In this document: in pieces, positions 1-12,706 of the stretch
Layout of the letters: the number at the start of each line of letters is the position of its first letter
Numbering within the stretch: the stretch's first letter is position 1
Made by a program: the position numbers and the translations under genes
The notes under the pieces: generated by a model
What the model was told of the DNA's origin: nothing
Databases searched by the model: none
What the model saw: the letters and a program-made list of their open reading frames with translations, nothing else
Assembly (NCBI RefSeq): GCF_027912495.1
Contig: NZ_CP115463.1
Coordinates: 248,001-312,000 of the forward strand
Length of the DNA: 64,000 bases
Direction: 5' to 3'
From: Caulobacter sp. NIBR1757
GTDB taxonomy: Bacteria > Pseudomonadota > Alphaproteobacteria > Caulobacterales > Caulobacteraceae

Positions 1-1758
1 GCCGGTGGTGGCGACGATCTCGCGGATCACCTTGCCGCCGGTGCCGATCACTTCACGGATCTTGTCCGCGGCGATCTTCATAGTCTCGATCTTCGGCGCG
101 TACTCGCCCAGCTCTTCGCGGGGCGCGTCCATGGCCTTGTTCATTTCGCCGAGGATGTGATCACGGCCTTCCTTCGCCTGGGCGAGGGCCTGCTTCATGA
201 TCTCGATGGTGATCCCGGAGATCTTGATGTCCATCTGCAGCGAGGTGATGCCATCGCTGGTGCCGGCCACCTTGAAGTCCATGTCGCCGAGGTGATCTTC
301 GTCGCCCAGGATGTCGGACAGAACGGCGAAGCCGTCGCTTTCCAGGATCAGGCCCATGGCGATGCCCGAGACCGGACGGATCAGCGGAACGCCCGCGTCC
401 ATCATGGCCAGCGAGGAACCACAGACGGTGGCCATCGAGGACGAGCCGTTCGACTCGGTGATCTCGGAGACCAGGCGGATGGTGTAGGGGAAGTCTTCCT
501 TGGCCGGCAGCATCGGGCGCAGGGCGCGCCAGGCCAGCTTGCCGTGGCCGATTTCGCGGCGGCCGGGGCTGCCCATCCGACCGGTCTCACCGACCGAGTA
601 GGGAGGGAAGTTGTAGTGCAGCAGGAAGCTTTCCTTGTAGGTGCCTTCCAGGGCGTCGATGAACTGCTCGTCGTCGCCGGTGCCGAGGGTCGCGACCACC
701 AGGGCCTGCGTCTCGCCGCGGGTGAACAGGGCCGAGCCGTGGGTGCGCGGCAGGATGCCGACTTCACCGAGGATCGGACGCACGGTCTTCACGTCACGGC
801 CGTCGATGCGGATGCCGGTGTCGAGGATGGCGCGCCGCACGACGTCGGCTTCCAGTTCCTTGAACACGCCGGCCAGCTTCAGCGGGTCATGGCCGTCCGG
901 ATTGGCTTCGCTCTTGGCGAGGGCGGCGATGGCCTTCTTCTTGGCGGCGCCGATCGCTTCGTAGCGGTCCTGCTTCTTCTGGATCTTGTAGCCGGCGATG
1001 ATGTCTTCGCCGACCAGCGGCTTCATCGCCGCCTTGATGGCGTCGGTGTCTTCCGGCTCAAAATCGAAGGCGTCCTTGGCGGCGTGCTCGGCCAGGTCGA
1101 TGATGCCCTGGATGACCGGCTGCATGCCGTCGTGCGCGAACTGGATGCCGCCCAGAACGGTGGCTTCGTCCAGTTCCTGGATTTCCGACTCGACCATCAT
1201 CACGGCGTCGGCGGTGCCGGCCACGACGAGGTCCATCTTCGAGCCCTTCAGCTCGTCGGCGGTCGGGTTCAGGATGTAGGCACCATCGACATAGGCGACG
1301 CGGGCGGCGGCGATCGGGCCCATGAAGGGGGCGCCGGAGATCACCAGGGCGGCCGAGGCGGCGACCATGGCGATGATGTCGGGATCGTTCTCGAGGTCAT
1401 GCTGCAGCACGGTGCAGACGACCTGGACTTCGTTCTTGAAGCCCTTGACGAACAGCGGGCGGATCGGACGGTCGATCAGGCGGGAGACGAGCGTCTCCTT
1501 TTCCGACGGACGGCCTTCGCGCTTGAAGAAGCCGCCGGGGATCTTGCCGGCCGCGAAGGTCTTTTCCTGATAGTTGACGGTCAGGGGGAAGAAGTCCTGG
1601 CCGGGCTTTTGCGTCTTGGCGAAGACGGCGGTGGCCAGGACGACGGTTTCGCCCATGGTGGCCAGAACGGCGCCATCAGCCTGACGGGCGATGCGGCCGG
1701 TTTCGAGGGTGATGGACTTGCCGCCCCACTCGATGGTTTTGCGTCGAATCTCGAACAT
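1..1758 (-). CDS. pnp: Polyribonucleotide nucleotidyltransferase (PNPase), 3' end cut by window edge
   Basis: Phosphorolytic 3'-5' exoribonuclease and RNA-degradosome component acting in the cytoplasm. 586 codons are visible from ATG at 1758 ([11 protein letters not shown]). The two RNase PH-like domains are present with typical segments ([26 protein letters not shown]). The frame reaches a KH-domain segment, [10 protein letters not shown], just before the window edge. The rest of the KH domain and the S1 domain lie outside; the family is usually about 700 residues. It follows rpsO by about 230 bp, the classic rpsO-pnp order, with a strong hairpin between them that could be a terminator or an RNase III-type processing site. 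The call is secure; only completeness is unknown. Confidence 0.97.
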   Translation of the reverse strand, partial: MFEIRRKTIEWGGKSITLETGRIARQADGAVLATMGETVVLATAVFAKTQKPGQDFFPLTVNYQEKTFAAGKIPGGFFKREGRPSEKETLVSRLIDRPIRPLFVKGFKNEVQVVCTVLQHDLENDPDIIAMVAASAALVISGAPFMGPIAAARVAYVDGAYILNPTADELKGSKMDLVVAGTADAVMMVESEIQELDEATVLGGIQFAHDGMQPVIQGIIDLAEHAAKDAFDFEPEDTDAIKAAMKPLVGEDIIAGYKIQKKQDRYEAIGAAKKKAIAALAKSEANPDGHDPLKLAGVFKELEADVVRRAILDTGIRIDGRDVKTVRPILGEVGILPRTHGSALFTRGETQALVVATLGTGDDEQFIDALEGTYKESFLLHYNFPPYSVGETGRMGSPGRREIGHGKLAWRALRPMLPAKEDFPYTIRLVSEITESNGSSSMATVCGSSLAMMDAGVPLIRPVSGIAMGLILESDGFAVLSDILGDEDHLGDMDFKVAGTSDGITSLQMDIKISGITIEIMKQALAQAKEGRDHILGEMNKAMDAPREELGEYAPKIETMKIAADKIREVIGTGGKVIREIVATTG

Positions 1759-1949
1759 TTTGAGGAGTCTTTCTTCTCTCAATCCCGTGCGGCGTATTCC
1801 GGACGGGGGTGGACAGGGATGGAGCCCAGCGGGCGATTTCCTCTCCGGTGTCAGGTCCGGTGAGGCCTCATGGCCTCTAGCGGATCAGGTGGGGTGAACC
1901 CCCGCCGCCGACCCTCAGGACCTGAGGAGGATGGGCGGATATGCGAAGA

Positions 1950-1978
1950 GGCGGGGCCCTCTTGTGAAGGACCCCGCC
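1950..1978 (-). terminator. GC-rich hairpin between rpsO and pnp
   Basis: On the minus strand a stem GGCGGGG(T)CC pairs with GG(G)CCCCGCC, about 10 bp with one G-U pair. It starts 14 nt after the rpsO stop and is followed by TCTTCG rather than a long T-run. It may be a weak terminator, or an RNase III processing hairpin as in the E. coli rpsO-pnp spacer. That role is inferred from position. Confidence 0.55.
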
Positions 1979-1991
1979 CCTGTAATCGGTA

Positions 1992-2267
1992 CTAGTGCTG
2001 ACGACGCAGGCCGAGCTTGGCGATGAGGGCTTCGTAGCGATCCTCATTCGACTTCTTCAGGTGGCCCAACAGCGAACGACGCTGCGAAACCATCTGCAGA
2101 AGGCCACGACGGCTGTGGTTGTCCTTCTTGTGACCCTTGAAGTGCTCGGTCAGGTTGGCGATCCGTTCGGACAGGATCGCGACCTGGACTTCGGCGCTGC
2201 CGGTGTCGCCCGGGGTGCGGGCATGTTCGGTGATCAGAGCGGCTTTGCGCTCGGGCGTGATCGACAT
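1992..2267 (-). CDS. rpsO: 30S ribosomal protein S15
   Basis: Primary 16S rRNA-binding protein of the small subunit platform. 91 residues starting [12 protein letters not shown], close to the usual 89. It carries the family segments [30 protein letters not shown] and the basic C-terminus [14 protein letters not shown] at 2267 is preceded by GGAGAAA, an acceptable ribosome binding site; upstream in-frame codons would add a non-family extension. It lies 14 nt downstream of truB, so it is probably co-transcribed with truB-rbfA, and it precedes pnp. Confidence 0.97.
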   Translation of the reverse strand: MSITPERKAALITEHARTPGDTGSAEVQVAILSERIANLTEHFKGHKKDNHSRRGLLQMVSQRRSLLGHLKKSNEDRYEALIAKLGLRRQH

Positions 2268-2281
2268 CGGATTTCTCCAGC

Positions 2282-3214
2282 TCAGGTGAGTTGAAAAACA
2301 CGCACCGGATTGAGCGATCCCGCACGCATCTCGGCCAGGGCCACGAGCCTCTCTCCGTCCATCGCGCAAACCGTCCGCGACCCGCCCGTAAGCTGGTCAC
2401 GCAAGGCTTCCACCTGTCGCGGAAGGAGGACGATGGATCGTCCCTGAGCCAACCGGAATGCGTCTTCGGCGGTAACGGCCAGCGCCGGGATGTCGTCCAG
2501 CGCGGTCGAGACCGGAAGGAGAGCCTCCGGAAGCGCGGCCTTATGGCCTAAATTTTCCAACATTTCCAGTGTTATCGCGGTTTCTTCCCCAAACGGGCCA
2601 ACCCGCGTGCGGCGAAGCGCGCTGACATGGGCGCAGGCCCCGAGCGCGACGGCCAGATCGCGGGCCACGGCGCGGACGTAGGTGCCCTTGCCGCAGTCCA
2701 TTTCCAGGGTGATGTGGTCCGCATCGGGGACATCGACGATGCGCAGATCGTGGATGGTCACCTGCCGGCCGGCGAGTTCGAAGTCCTCTCCAGCCCGGGC
2801 CAGATCGTAGGCCCGCTCGCCATCGACCTTGATGGCCGAGTAGTTGGGCGGGATCTGGGTGACCTCGCCGATGAACTGCGATAGCTGGGCCTGGACCTCG
2901 TCGCGGGTCGGGCGGACGTCGGACTCGGCGGTGGTCGCGCCCTCGCGGTCGAAGGTGGCGGTGGTGCGGCCCCATTCGAGTGTGAAGCGGTAGGTCTTGT
3001 CGGCATCGACCAGGAAGCTGACGGTCTTGGTCGCCTCGCCCAGCGCGATCGGCAGGATGCCGGTGGCCAGGGGATCGAGCGTGCCGGCGTGGCCCGCCTT
3101 CTGGGCGGTGTAGAGCCAGCGGACCTTGCCGACCGCCTGCGTCGAGCCGAAGTCGTAGGGCTTGTCGAGATTGACCCAGCCGCTGACCGGCAGGCCCTTC
3201 TTGCGGCGGGCCAC
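2282..3214 (-). CDS. truB: tRNA pseudouridine(55) synthase TruB
   Basis: Makes pseudouridine 55 in the T-loop of tRNAs. 310 residues. The catalytic aspartate lies in [16 protein letters not shown], with GEATK following, and the family [12 protein letters not shown] segment is present near residue 180. The start is GTG at 3214, overlapping the rbfA stop by one base (TAGTG), so the two genes are likely translationally coupled. The C-terminal region past about residue 235 is a PUA-like domain (VRVFQLT end). It sits in the rbfA-truB-rpsO-pnp order. Confidence 0.96.
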   Translation of the reverse strand: MARRKKGLPVSGWVNLDKPYDFGSTQAVGKVRWLYTAQKAGHAGTLDPLATGILPIALGEATKTVSFLVDADKTYRFTLEWGRTTATFDREGATTAESDVRPTRDEVQAQLSQFIGEVTQIPPNYSAIKVDGERAYDLARAGEDFELAGRQVTIHDLRIVDVPDADHITLEMDCGKGTYVRAVARDLAVALGACAHVSALRRTRVGPFGEETAITLEMLENLGHKAALPEALLPVSTALDDIPALAVTAEDAFRLAQGRSIVLLPRQVEALRDQLTGGSRTVCAMDGERLVALAEMRAGSLNPVRVFQLT

Positions 3215-3657
3215 TAGTCTTCCTCGCCCTCGTCGTCCCTGTGCAGGTCGGCCTGGACGCGCGGGTTGGTGAACAGGCGGTCCATGGCGGCGGCCGAGTT
3301 GAAGCTGTCGTCGTGGAAGAACTTCAGGTCCGGCGTGAACTTCATGTCGATGGTCCTGGCCAGCCGGCCGCGCAGGAACTTCGAGGCGCGGTTGAGGGCG
3401 GCGACGATCTCGCTCGTGCTCTGGCCGGTGACGCCGGCGCCCAGCGGCTCGACAAAGCAGATGGCGTGCTTGAGGTCGGGGCTCATCCGCACTTCGGAGA
3501 CGGTCAGGGAGACCTCGTGCAGCACGGGCTCGGCCAGGGCCTCCTCACGCAGCACCTCGACCAGGGCATGACGGATCAGTTCGCCAGCGCGCAGCTGGCG
3601 TTGGCTGGGACCGGTCTCGCGACCCTTGGCATGACTGTGGCGGCTCATCTCATCCAT
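3214..3657 (-). CDS. rbfA: 30S ribosome-binding factor A
   Basis: Assembly factor that binds the 30S subunit during 16S rRNA 5'-end maturation. 147 residues with family segments [33 protein letters not shown]-like text and the [21 protein letters not shown] core; the usual length is about 120-140. The ORF opens [12 protein letters not shown]; the second ATG at 3648 is an equally plausible start because AAGGATGG lies just upstream of either. It is normally adjacent to infB, but here about 2.7 kb of four other genes separates the two. Confidence 0.94.
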   Translation of the reverse strand: MDEMSRHSHAKGRETGPSQRQLRAGELIRHALVEVLREEALAEPVLHEVSLTVSEVRMSPDLKHAICFVEPLGAGVTGQSTSEIVAALNRASKFLRGRLARTIDMKFTPDLKFFHDDSFNSAAAMDRLFTNPRVQADLHRDDEGEED

Positions 3658-3669
3658 CCTTGCGCCCGG

Positions 3670-3686
3670 CCGGGGATCGAACCCGG
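3670..3686 (-). other. tRNA T-arm-like hairpin
   Basis: The minus strand reads CCGGG-TTCGATC-CCCGG, a perfect 5-bp stem with a 7-nt T-loop-like TTCGATC, as in the 3' arm of a tRNA. No acceptor, anticodon or D arm can be built around it and no CCA follows. It is either a tRNA 3'-end fragment (as left by integration events) or a chance hairpin in the rbfA leader. Confidence 0.3.
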
Positions 3687-3729
3687 TGCGGCGGGGAGGG
3701 GGGCTTCTAGTCTTCGCGGGCCGGCGAGT

Positions 3730-4515
3730 CTACCCGTCCAGCCTTTGGTGGAAGAACGCGAGGGTCCGCGCCTCGGCCGCCGCCGTCGGGCCGCTGCTGG
3801 CCAGATGCACCGTCAGCACCGAGTGCGGCGGCCGTCCCGTACCCTGCAGGCCGTCCTCCGGGGCGATGCGGTGGGACTCGAAGCGGTCGCCGAACTCGCG
3901 TTCCAGCATGTCCATACGCTCGGCCGGCACGAAGGGGTCGCCGTTGAAGGCCAGGCCGATCATCGACAGGTCTTCGTCCACCAGGCGGCGCTTGGCGCAG
4001 GCGAACTCGGCGGCCGAGCAGTCGATCTGGTCGCGGTTCTTCTTGCCGATCGGCATCGAGGGCTGGCTGAGCACCGGGGCGACCACGCTGGGTTCGGTCA
4101 TCATCGCCAGGGCGAAGCCGCCGGTGAAGCACATGCCCAGCGCGCCCACGCCCTTACCGCCGCATTCGGCGTGGGCCTTTCGCGACAGGGCCCGCAGCCA
4201 GTCGACGATGGGGCTGGAGCGGCCGCTGTTCCAGGCGTTGAACTCGCGCCGAACGCAGATGTTGAGGACCATCTCGGTCAGGCCATAGCCGGTGCTGATC
4301 GGCTTGCCGGGCTGGCCGAACAGGCTGGGCAGGAAGACGGTGAAGCCGGAGGCCACGACCTTCTCGGCATAGGCGACGACGCCGGGGTGCAGGCCGGGGA
4401 TCTCGTGCATGATGATCACCGCCGGGCCGGAGCCCTTGCGGAAACAGGTGCGCGTCCAGCGCCCATCGTTGAAGCGGAATTCCTCCCAGCTCTTCAGGAT
4501 GTCCTTGTCAGCCAT
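3730..4515 (-). CDS. Dienelactone hydrolase family protein
   Basis: Alpha/beta hydrolase of the dienelactone hydrolase family, 261 residues, no signal peptide. Seen: an oxyanion-type segment AVIIMHEIPGLHPG near residue 32, and a nucleophile elbow GMCFTGGFALAM near residue 127 with cysteine as nucleophile, the family hallmark. The true substrate cannot be read from sequence; such enzymes hydrolyse lactones and small esters. It is the first of four genes lying between rbfA and infB on the same strand, none of which is related to translation. Confidence 0.85.
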   Translation of the reverse strand: MADKDILKSWEEFRFNDGRWTRTCFRKGSGPAVIIMHEIPGLHPGVVAYAEKVVASGFTVFLPSLFGQPGKPISTGYGLTEMVLNICVRREFNAWNSGRSSPIVDWLRALSRKAHAECGGKGVGALGMCFTGGFALAMMTEPSVVAPVLSQPSMPIGKKNRDQIDCSAAEFACAKRRLVDEDLSMIGLAFNGDPFVPAERMDMLEREFGDRFESHRIAPEDGLQGTGRPPHSVLTVHLASSGPTAAAEARTLAFFHQRLDG

Positions 4516-4572
4516 GTCGCGCCCCTCCGTTGAACCACGGTAGGCGAAGCGGACGCTCCGACGCTATTGAAA

Positions 4573-5139
4573 TCAGCTGCCGTCCGGCCGCCCATAAGTG
4601 GGCTTGGTCACCGCCGCGCGGGTGTTGCCGCCCTTGGGCTTGGGCATTTGCCATTCGCCCTTCCAGGTGAAGTCCATGGCGGCGCAGAGCTTGATGCCGC
4701 CGGCGCCGTCGTCGCCGAAGGCGTGCACCCGCAGGGGCTTGCGCGTGTAGACCGGTCCGACCGCCAGCCAGCCCTTGGTCGAGCCGGGGCAGAAGGCGGT
4801 GATCATCACCTTGCCCTCGGCCTTCTCCGGATCGATCTCGTAAAACTCGCCGCGGCCGGCGTCAGGGCCCATCAGGGCGTCGAGCTGGCGGTTGATCGCC
4901 CCGTCCCGGGCGGCCTTGGGCACCACGCCGACCGGCACGGCGGTGGCCCGCACGGCCAGGATGTTGGTCTGGAAATACTGACGGGTGAAGACGAAGGTCA
5001 GGCCGGCGCCGGTCAGCCGGCGGGCCTCGGAGGAGGCGCTGTCGAAGGTCACCATCCGCTTGTCGGCGGCCTGGGCCGGGGCGGCGATGGCGGCGAGGGA
5101 AGTGGCCGCGAGGCCAGCGAGGAGAAGCGAACGCAGCAT
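4573..5139 (-). CDS. Secreted protein of unknown function
   Basis: 188 residues with a clear Sec signal peptide (MLRSLLLAGLAATSLAAIAAPAQAAD, cleavage predicted after AQA). I recognise no family. The mature part has an FVFTRQYFQTNI stretch and two cysteines (ITAFCPGS, KLCAAMDF) that could form a periplasmic disulfide, and ends in a polar tail. It is 7 nt upstream of the stop of the next minus-strand lipoprotein gene, so the pair is probably one operon. Confidence 0.65.
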   Translation of the reverse strand: MLRSLLLAGLAATSLAAIAAPAQAADKRMVTFDSASSEARRLTGAGLTFVFTRQYFQTNILAVRATAVPVGVVPKAARDGAINRQLDALMGPDAGRGEFYEIDPEKAEGKVMITAFCPGSTKGWLAVGPVYTRKPLRVHAFGDDGAGGIKLCAAMDFTWKGEWQMPKPKGGNTRAAVTKPTYGRPDGS

Positions 5140-5146
5140 GAGGTCC

Positions 5147-5665
5147 CTATCGGCGTTTGCCGCGCAGGTCGGCGACGTCGCCCTCGAACCCCGAGAGCTT
5201 CCAGACCCCGTCCGTGCGCGTGAAGATCAGCACGCACGGGCCATCCTTCGATTTTGTGGCGCAAACACGGCCATCGGGCAGGGCTTTCAGCGCGCCGGCG
5301 ATGGAAACCTGTCCGGGGATCGGCTGGCCGGGCTTGTAGCCGTATTGATAGGCCACGCTGCGGAAGGTCGAGGGCTGGATCAGCGACTTTTCAGCGGCCT
5401 CGGCCAGGTAGGGGGCGGCCAGGGCGCCGAGCGCCCGCAGGTTCTCGTCCTTGGTGCGCTTGGTCGCCTCGCCGACCAGGTGGGCCTCGATCGAGGCCTT
5501 CAGGGCCTGGCGATCGACATGGGCGTTGAAGGCGGCCTTGTCGTTGTCGCGGATGGCGATCAGCAGGGCGTGCACGTCGCCGGCCGCGTCCAGCCGCGTG
5601 GCGGTGGCGCAGGCGCTCAGGGTGGCCATCAGGCCGATCAGGATGATTACGCGAAACGGGCGCAT
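5147..5665 (-). CDS. Putative lipoprotein, DUF2939-like
   Basis: 172 residues from ATG at 5665, chosen because it starts the lipoprotein signal MRPFRVIILIGLMATLSACAT with a lipobox LSAC; upstream codons add an unlikely N-terminus. The mature part begins with ATRLDAAGDVHALLIAIRDNDKAAFNAHVDRQALKAS, which resembles DUF2939 proteins where a short helix-turn repeat precedes a globular segment. The C-terminal TRTDGVWKLSGFEG segment looks like a beta-hairpin of an NTF2-like fold. Function unknown; the location is probably the periplasmic face of a membrane. Confidence 0.65.
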   Translation of the reverse strand: MRPFRVIILIGLMATLSACATATRLDAAGDVHALLIAIRDNDKAAFNAHVDRQALKASIEAHLVGEATKRTKDENLRALGALAAPYLAEAAEKSLIQPSTFRSVAYQYGYKPGQPIPGQVSIAGALKALPDGRVCATKSKDGPCVLIFTRTDGVWKLSGFEGDVADLRGKRR

Positions 5666-5749
5666 GCGGTCGTCTCCGGCCGGGAAGCGTCGAACAGACT
5701 TCAGGCTTTTCCGCGACATGGGGGCCAGGGTCAACGGCTTGCTTGCTTG

Positions 5750-6298
5750 TCAGCCCTTACCGTAGCCAGTCCAGGCAACGACCATGCCTTCGCGGACCTC
5801 CACGGCCTCCCGGCTGCGGTCGCGAGCCTCTTCCGAAAGACGCTGCAAGGCGAAGGCCAGAAAGGTTCGCTCCGCATCGTTGTCGGCAAACAGTCGGCGC
5901 GGCAGGAAATAGCTTTGCGAGGCGATGAAGAGCCAGGCGTTCTGGTAGAGCGCGATCTGAGAAATGCGGTCCCAGGCGATTTCGTACAGGTAGCCGGGCC
6001 AGGTGATGCGCAGCCCTTTGTCCGTCAGTTGATAGTCGCATTCGTTGGCCGGGGCCTCGCCGACTTCGCGGGCTTTGCGCAGATAGAGCCATCGGATCAG
6101 TCGCTGGTTCATGAAGTAGACCAGCACCGTCGCCAGCACCGCGCCCGACCAGATCATGTTCTTCGGCGTCGGGTTGGCGGCGCCACCTTGGATCAGATGA
6201 GTTCCCACCGCCGCCATGGCCGCGAACGCGAGGACAGGGACGTACTGAAGGACCTTGCCCAGCAGGCCGGTGGTCCGGCCGAATACCGCGCCGCCCAT
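5750..6298 (-). CDS. Membrane protein with YcxB-like C-terminal domain
   Basis: 182 residues from ATG at 6298 (MGGAVFGRTTGLL). Two hydrophobic segments (VPVLAFAAMAAVGTHLI near residue 20 and MIWSGAVLATVLVYFMN near residue 47) are followed by a soluble domain. That domain has the pattern YQLTDKGLRITWPGYLYEIAWDRISQI...NAWLFIASQSYFLPRRLF, typical of YcxB-like domains found after two transmembrane helices. An upstream start at residue -9 (MVRQDEGLT) is possible. Function is not established for the family. A terminator for infB lies just upstream, so this gene needs its own promoter or read-through. Confidence 0.6.
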   Translation of the reverse strand: MGGAVFGRTTGLLGKVLQYVPVLAFAAMAAVGTHLIQGGAANPTPKNMIWSGAVLATVLVYFMNQRLIRWLYLRKAREVGEAPANECDYQLTDKGLRITWPGYLYEIAWDRISQIALYQNAWLFIASQSYFLPRRLFADNDAERTFLAFALQRLSEEARDRSREAVEVREGMVVAWTGYGKG

Positions 6299-6358
6299 GG
6301 TCAGACCCTCGTCCTGCCGAACCATCCCTCGAACCTGCACCGGACATCCCCCAAAGCA

Positions 6359-6388
6359 AAAGGCGCGGACCCTGCGATCCGCGCCTTT
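6359..6388 (-). terminator. Intrinsic terminator downstream of infB
   Basis: An 11-bp perfect stem AAAGGCGCGGA / TCCGCGCCTTT with an 8-nt loop starts about 29 nt after the infB stop and is followed on the minus strand by TTGCTTT. It probably ends the rimP-nusA-infB transcript. Confidence 0.8.
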
Positions 6389-6416
6389 CGACTTTCCCAG
6401 AAAGTGGAGCTGACCG

Positions 6417-9458
<3,042 letters not shown>

Positions 9459-9519
9459 GCGTCTCGCTTAACTCGCGGCCGGAATATCCGACCGCACTAC
9501 CTGAAATTCCAAACTCACA

Positions 9520-9551
9520 AAGGGCCCGGTCGCGGTTTCCCGCGGGCCCTT
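9520..9551 (-). terminator. Hairpin between ylxR and infB
   Basis: A 9-bp stem AAGGGCCCG / CGGGCCCTT with a 14-nt loop lies 3 nt after the ylxR stop and is followed by TGTGAGTTT. It may be a partial terminator that lowers infB relative to nusA, or an RNA-processing site. The weak T-run makes strong termination doubtful. Confidence 0.55.
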
Positions 9552-9554
9552 CTT

Positions 9555-10226
9555 CTATCGTTCCTCGCGCCAGTCCTCAGGGAGAAGCGGGCGAAAACCG
9601 GCCAGACGTTCGACGTCCTGCGTCCAACTCTTGGCCGATCGACCGCCGAGGAAGGCGGTGTGTATCACATTCTCGGCCCCCAAGGCCAAACCCAATTCGG
9701 CGGAAGTGAAAACGCCGATGACCCGAGGCTGCGGGGTCATATGTCGGGCCAGGTTGAGAATCTTCGAACGACCGTCGGCCGCGCCGTCGCTGGCCTCGAT
9801 CAGCCAGGCCGCCTTGCCCCCGCGAACGGCGGACATGACCTTTTCAAAACCCGAAGTAAGGTCTCCCGACCGCCGTGCAAGGCCCAGGCTGTCGAGAACC
9901 CGTTTGGTCAGCAGTTTTTCGACCAGATCGGCCAGGCCCTCAGGGACGGTCAGCTTGGCCTTGGCCGAGCGGGCGAAGGCGTTCTTCTTGGCCGCGGCCT
10001 CGATGCTGGCGCGGTCGGCGGCGACCCAGATGCCCCGGCCGGGCAGCTTGCGGGCGATGTCGGGGGTGACCACGCCGTCGGGGCTGGCGACGAAGCGGAC
10101 AAGCTTCTGCTCCGCCATCACCTCTCCCGAGACGATGTCGCGCCGTTCCCTGGCGGCTTCCGCCAGGGTCCGTTTCGCAGCTATGTCGGTCTCAGCCTGC
10201 ATGGGCTGGTCGCGTTCCTTGTCCAC
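9555..10226 (-). CDS. YlxR/L7Ae-like RNA-binding protein
   Basis: 223 residues. The N-terminal half (about 25-110) is a YlxR (DUF448) domain with ERRDIVSGEVMAEQKLVRFVASPDG and LPGRGIWVAADRASIE. The C-terminal half (about 115-200) resembles a ribosomal L7Ae-like fold (LLTKRVLDSLGLARRSGDLTSGFEKV). This fusion is common between nusA and infB in alphaproteobacteria. The YlxR domain usually has a cysteine after the paired arginines (RRCIV); here that position is aspartate. It probably binds RNA, but the precise role is not known. Confidence 0.9.
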   Translation of the reverse strand: MDKERDQPMQAETDIAAKRTLAEAARERRDIVSGEVMAEQKLVRFVASPDGVVTPDIARKLPGRGIWVAADRASIEAAAKKNAFARSAKAKLTVPEGLADLVEKLLTKRVLDSLGLARRSGDLTSGFEKVMSAVRGGKAAWLIEASDGAADGRSKILNLARHMTPQPRVIGVFTSAELGLALGAENVIHTAFLGGRSAKSWTQDVERLAGFRPLLPEDWREER

Positions 10227-10291
10227 GACCGGCCCGGGCTGGGCCGATCAATTCATCGAAGACGTCAGTCCGAGGGTTTGGCCAGGGACGC

Positions 10292-12022
10292 TCACGCGTC
10301 CCGAGCCTCGCCTTCGGCCTCGGCCAGGGCGACCTCTTCCGAGACTTCCGGCTGTTCGCCTTCCGCCCCTTCCGCGCCCTCGGCGGCTTCGGCGTACTCA
10401 ACGCCTTCGCCGCCCTCTTCGTAGTACTCTTCTTCGTATTCCGGCTCCGGCGGAGCCTCGACCCAGCCCATCACCACCCGGGCGCGCATGATCAGGGTCT
10501 CGGCGTCTTCCGGGGTCAGGTTGAAGGATTCCAGGGCGCCGGCCTGGCGCACCCGTTCGCCGTCCTTGGCTTCGTACCAACCGCGCAGGTCGTCGGGGAC
10601 CAGGCCGGCCAGGTCTTCCACCGTCTTGATGTCGGCCTCGCCGAGCGCCACGGCCATCGGCAGGGTGATGCCCTCGATTTCCAGAACGCCGTCCTCGACG
10701 CCCAGTTCGGTGCGCTTGGCGTCCAGCTCGGCGGCGGCCTTGTCGAGGAATTCGCGGGCCCGGGCCTGCAGTTCCTCGGCGGTGTCCTCGTCGAAGCCTT
10801 CAATCTCGGCGATTTCATGCGGCTCGACGAAGGCGACGTCCTCGACGGACACGAAGCCTTCGGTGGCCAGCAGCTGGGCGATGACCTCGTCGACGTCCAG
10901 GGCGTCCTGGAACAGCTGGGTGGTCTCGGCGAACTGCTTCTGACGGCGCTCCGACTCCTGGGACTCGGTCAGGATGTCGATCTGCCAGCCGGTCAGCTGG
11001 CTGGCCAGGCGGACGTTCTGGCCGCGGCGGCCGATGGCCAGGCTCAGTTGTTCGTCCGGGACCACGACTTCGACGCGCTCGTCGTCCTCGTCCATGACCA
11101 CCTTGGAGACCTCGGCCGGGGCCAGGGCGTTGACGATGAAGGTCGCCTCGTCCGGGCTCCACTGGATGATGTCGATCTTTTCGCCCTGCAGCTCGGCGAC
11201 GACGGCCTGGACGCGCGAACCGCGCATACCGACGCAGGCGCCGACCGGGTCGATGCTGGAATCGTTGGAGACGACGCCCATCTTTGCGCGGCTGCCAGGA
11301 TCCCGGGCGACGGCGCGGATCTCGATGACGCCGTCATAGACTTCCGGCACTTCCTGCGCGAACAGCTTGGCCATGAAGCCGCCGTGGGCGCGGGACAGCA
11401 TGATCTGCGGGCCCTTGGTCTCGCTGCGGACGTCGTAGATGTAGCAGCGGATGCGGTCGCCGAGGTTGAAGTTCTCGCGCGGGATCGACTGGTCGCGGCG
11501 CATGACGCCTTCGCCACGGCCGAGATCGACGATGACGTTGCCGTATTCGACGCGCTTGACGACGCCGTTGACGATCTCGCCGACGCGATCCTTGTACTCT
11601 TCGAACTGGCGCTCGCGCTCGGCCTCGCGGACCTTCCCGAACACCACCTGGCGGGCCATCTGGGTCTGCACCCGGCCAAATTCGAACGGCGGCAGCTCTT
11701 CGTCGAAGACCTGACCGACTTGCGTGTCCTTGCCGTAGAAGGCTTTCGCATCGGCCAGGCGCATCTTGCCGACGTCGCCTTCCTCGAATTCGCCGACGTC
11801 GTCCGGCACCACGGTCACGTAGCGCTTGATCGAGGTTTCGCCGGTCTTCGGATCGATGGCCACGCGGATGTCGTGCTCGGCGCCGTAGCGGCTGCGGGCG
11901 GCCTTCTGGATCGCTTCCTCGATGGAGGCGATGACGATCTCCTTGTCGATCCCCTTTTCACGGGCGACCGCGTCGGCGATCTGCAGCAGTTCGAGGCGGT
12001 TGGCGGAAATGCCGGTGGCCAT
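10292..12022 (-). CDS. nusA: Transcription termination/antitermination protein NusA
   Basis: RNA polymerase-binding factor that modulates pausing and termination. 576 residues. The N-terminal domain begins [24 protein letters not shown]. An S1 domain follows ([24 protein letters not shown], about 135-200), then two KH domains ([14 protein letters not shown] and [15 protein letters not shown], about 230-345). Helix-hairpin-helix repeats sit near 360-500, and the tail is very acidic ([17 protein letters not shown]...). It lies 26 nt from rimP in the rimP-nusA-ylxR-infB operon. In E. coli NusA feeds back on this operon, relevant to the terminator-like hairpin found upstream of rimP. Confidence 0.97.
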   Translation of the reverse strand: MATGISANRLELLQIADAVAREKGIDKEIVIASIEEAIQKAARSRYGAEHDIRVAIDPKTGETSIKRYVTVVPDDVGEFEEGDVGKMRLADAKAFYGKDTQVGQVFDEELPPFEFGRVQTQMARQVVFGKVREAERERQFEEYKDRVGEIVNGVVKRVEYGNVIVDLGRGEGVMRRDQSIPRENFNLGDRIRCYIYDVRSETKGPQIMLSRAHGGFMAKLFAQEVPEVYDGVIEIRAVARDPGSRAKMGVVSNDSSIDPVGACVGMRGSRVQAVVAELQGEKIDIIQWSPDEATFIVNALAPAEVSKVVMDEDDERVEVVVPDEQLSLAIGRRGQNVRLASQLTGWQIDILTESQESERRQKQFAETTQLFQDALDVDEVIAQLLATEGFVSVEDVAFVEPHEIAEIEGFDEDTAEELQARAREFLDKAAAELDAKRTELGVEDGVLEIEGITLPMAVALGEADIKTVEDLAGLVPDDLRGWYEAKDGERVRQAGALESFNLTPEDAETLIMRARVVMGWVEAPPEPEYEEEYYEEGGEGVEYAEAAEGAEGAEGEQPEVSEEVALAEAEGEARDA

Positions 12023-12048
12023 GGTCGTGTCCTTAAATCTCTAAGGTG

Positions 12049-12603
12049 TCAGTCGTTGTCGTTGCCGACGGAGTTGATGTCGTCCTGGGCGATGCGGGCG
12101 GCGCGCTGTTCGGCACCCACCTTCATCAGCTGGTCGTTGAGGACCAGCTTGGCCTCGAGGATCCAGTCGAACGGGATGTAGAGGGTGGTCTCGGAGTCGC
12201 CTTCGACGTTGATGCCGACCTGACCGTCTTCGACGCCGGCCAGTTCGCCCTTGAAGCGCTTGCGGCCCTCGGCGATGCGGTCGAGCTCGATGCGGGCCTC
12301 GTAGCCTTCCCAGGTCTCGAAGTCCTTCAAGCGGGTCAGCGGCCGATCGATGCCGGGGCTGGAGACTTCCAGGGTGTATTCGCCGCTGACCGGGTCGGCG
12401 GCGTCCATGACTTCGGAGATGGCGCGCGACAGGCGGGCGCAGTCCTCGACGACCATGTCGCCGGCCGGCGTTTCGGCCATGATCTGCAGGCGGCGGGTCT
12501 GACCGCCCATCAGGCGCAGGCGCACGATCTCGTACCCGGCGGCTTCGGCCACGGGGTCGAGCAGCTCCAGAAGGCTGCGGTCTTCGTTAGTGCGTGCGCG
12601 CAA
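12049..12603 (-). CDS. rimP: Ribosome maturation factor RimP
   Basis: 30S assembly factor. 184 residues from a TTG start at 12603 ([29 protein letters not shown]). This start is chosen because GGAGAGG lies 6 nt upstream, and because the longer reading to ATG at 12642 would begin inside the U-tract of the upstream terminator-like hairpin. Family segments [23 protein letters not shown] and LVLNDQLM-type C-terminus are present. First gene of the operon; the candidate promoter and attenuator lie 40-130 bp upstream. Confidence 0.93.
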   Translation of the reverse strand: MRARTNEDRSLLELLDPVAEAAGYEIVRLRLMGGQTRRLQIMAETPAGDMVVEDCARLSRAISEVMDAADPVSGEYTLEVSSPGIDRPLTRLKDFETWEGYEARIELDRIAEGRKRFKGELAGVEDGQVGINVEGDSETTLYIPFDWILEAKLVLNDQLMKVGAEQRAARIAQDDINSVGNDND

Positions 12604-12635
12604 CGAGCGCCTCTCCGAAAGAAAACTAATAACCC

Positions 12636-12666
12636 AAAACAAAAGCGGCGCCCCGGAGGACGCCGC
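12636..12666 (-). terminator. Promoter-proximal intrinsic terminator / attenuator before rimP
   Basis: On the minus strand the stem GCGGCGTCC pairs with GGGCGCCGC (9 bp, one G-U) with a 4-nt loop, at 12645-12666. It is followed immediately by TTTTGTTTTGGG. It starts roughly 35 nt after the predicted transcription start and ends about 40 nt before the rimP TTG start. No gene precedes it on this strand within 260 bp, so it most likely acts on the rimP-nusA-infB leader itself. Confidence 0.7.
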
Positions 12667-12706
12667 TCGAATGCGCTATCCAGCGCGTTCAAACGATGTG
12701 GAGGCT

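Noticed and set aside
3655-3740. tRNA gene near rbfA, suggested by a TTCGATC loop
   Set aside because: Only the T-arm can be formed; no anticodon or acceptor stem fits in the flanks, which are also taken by the ends of coding genes.
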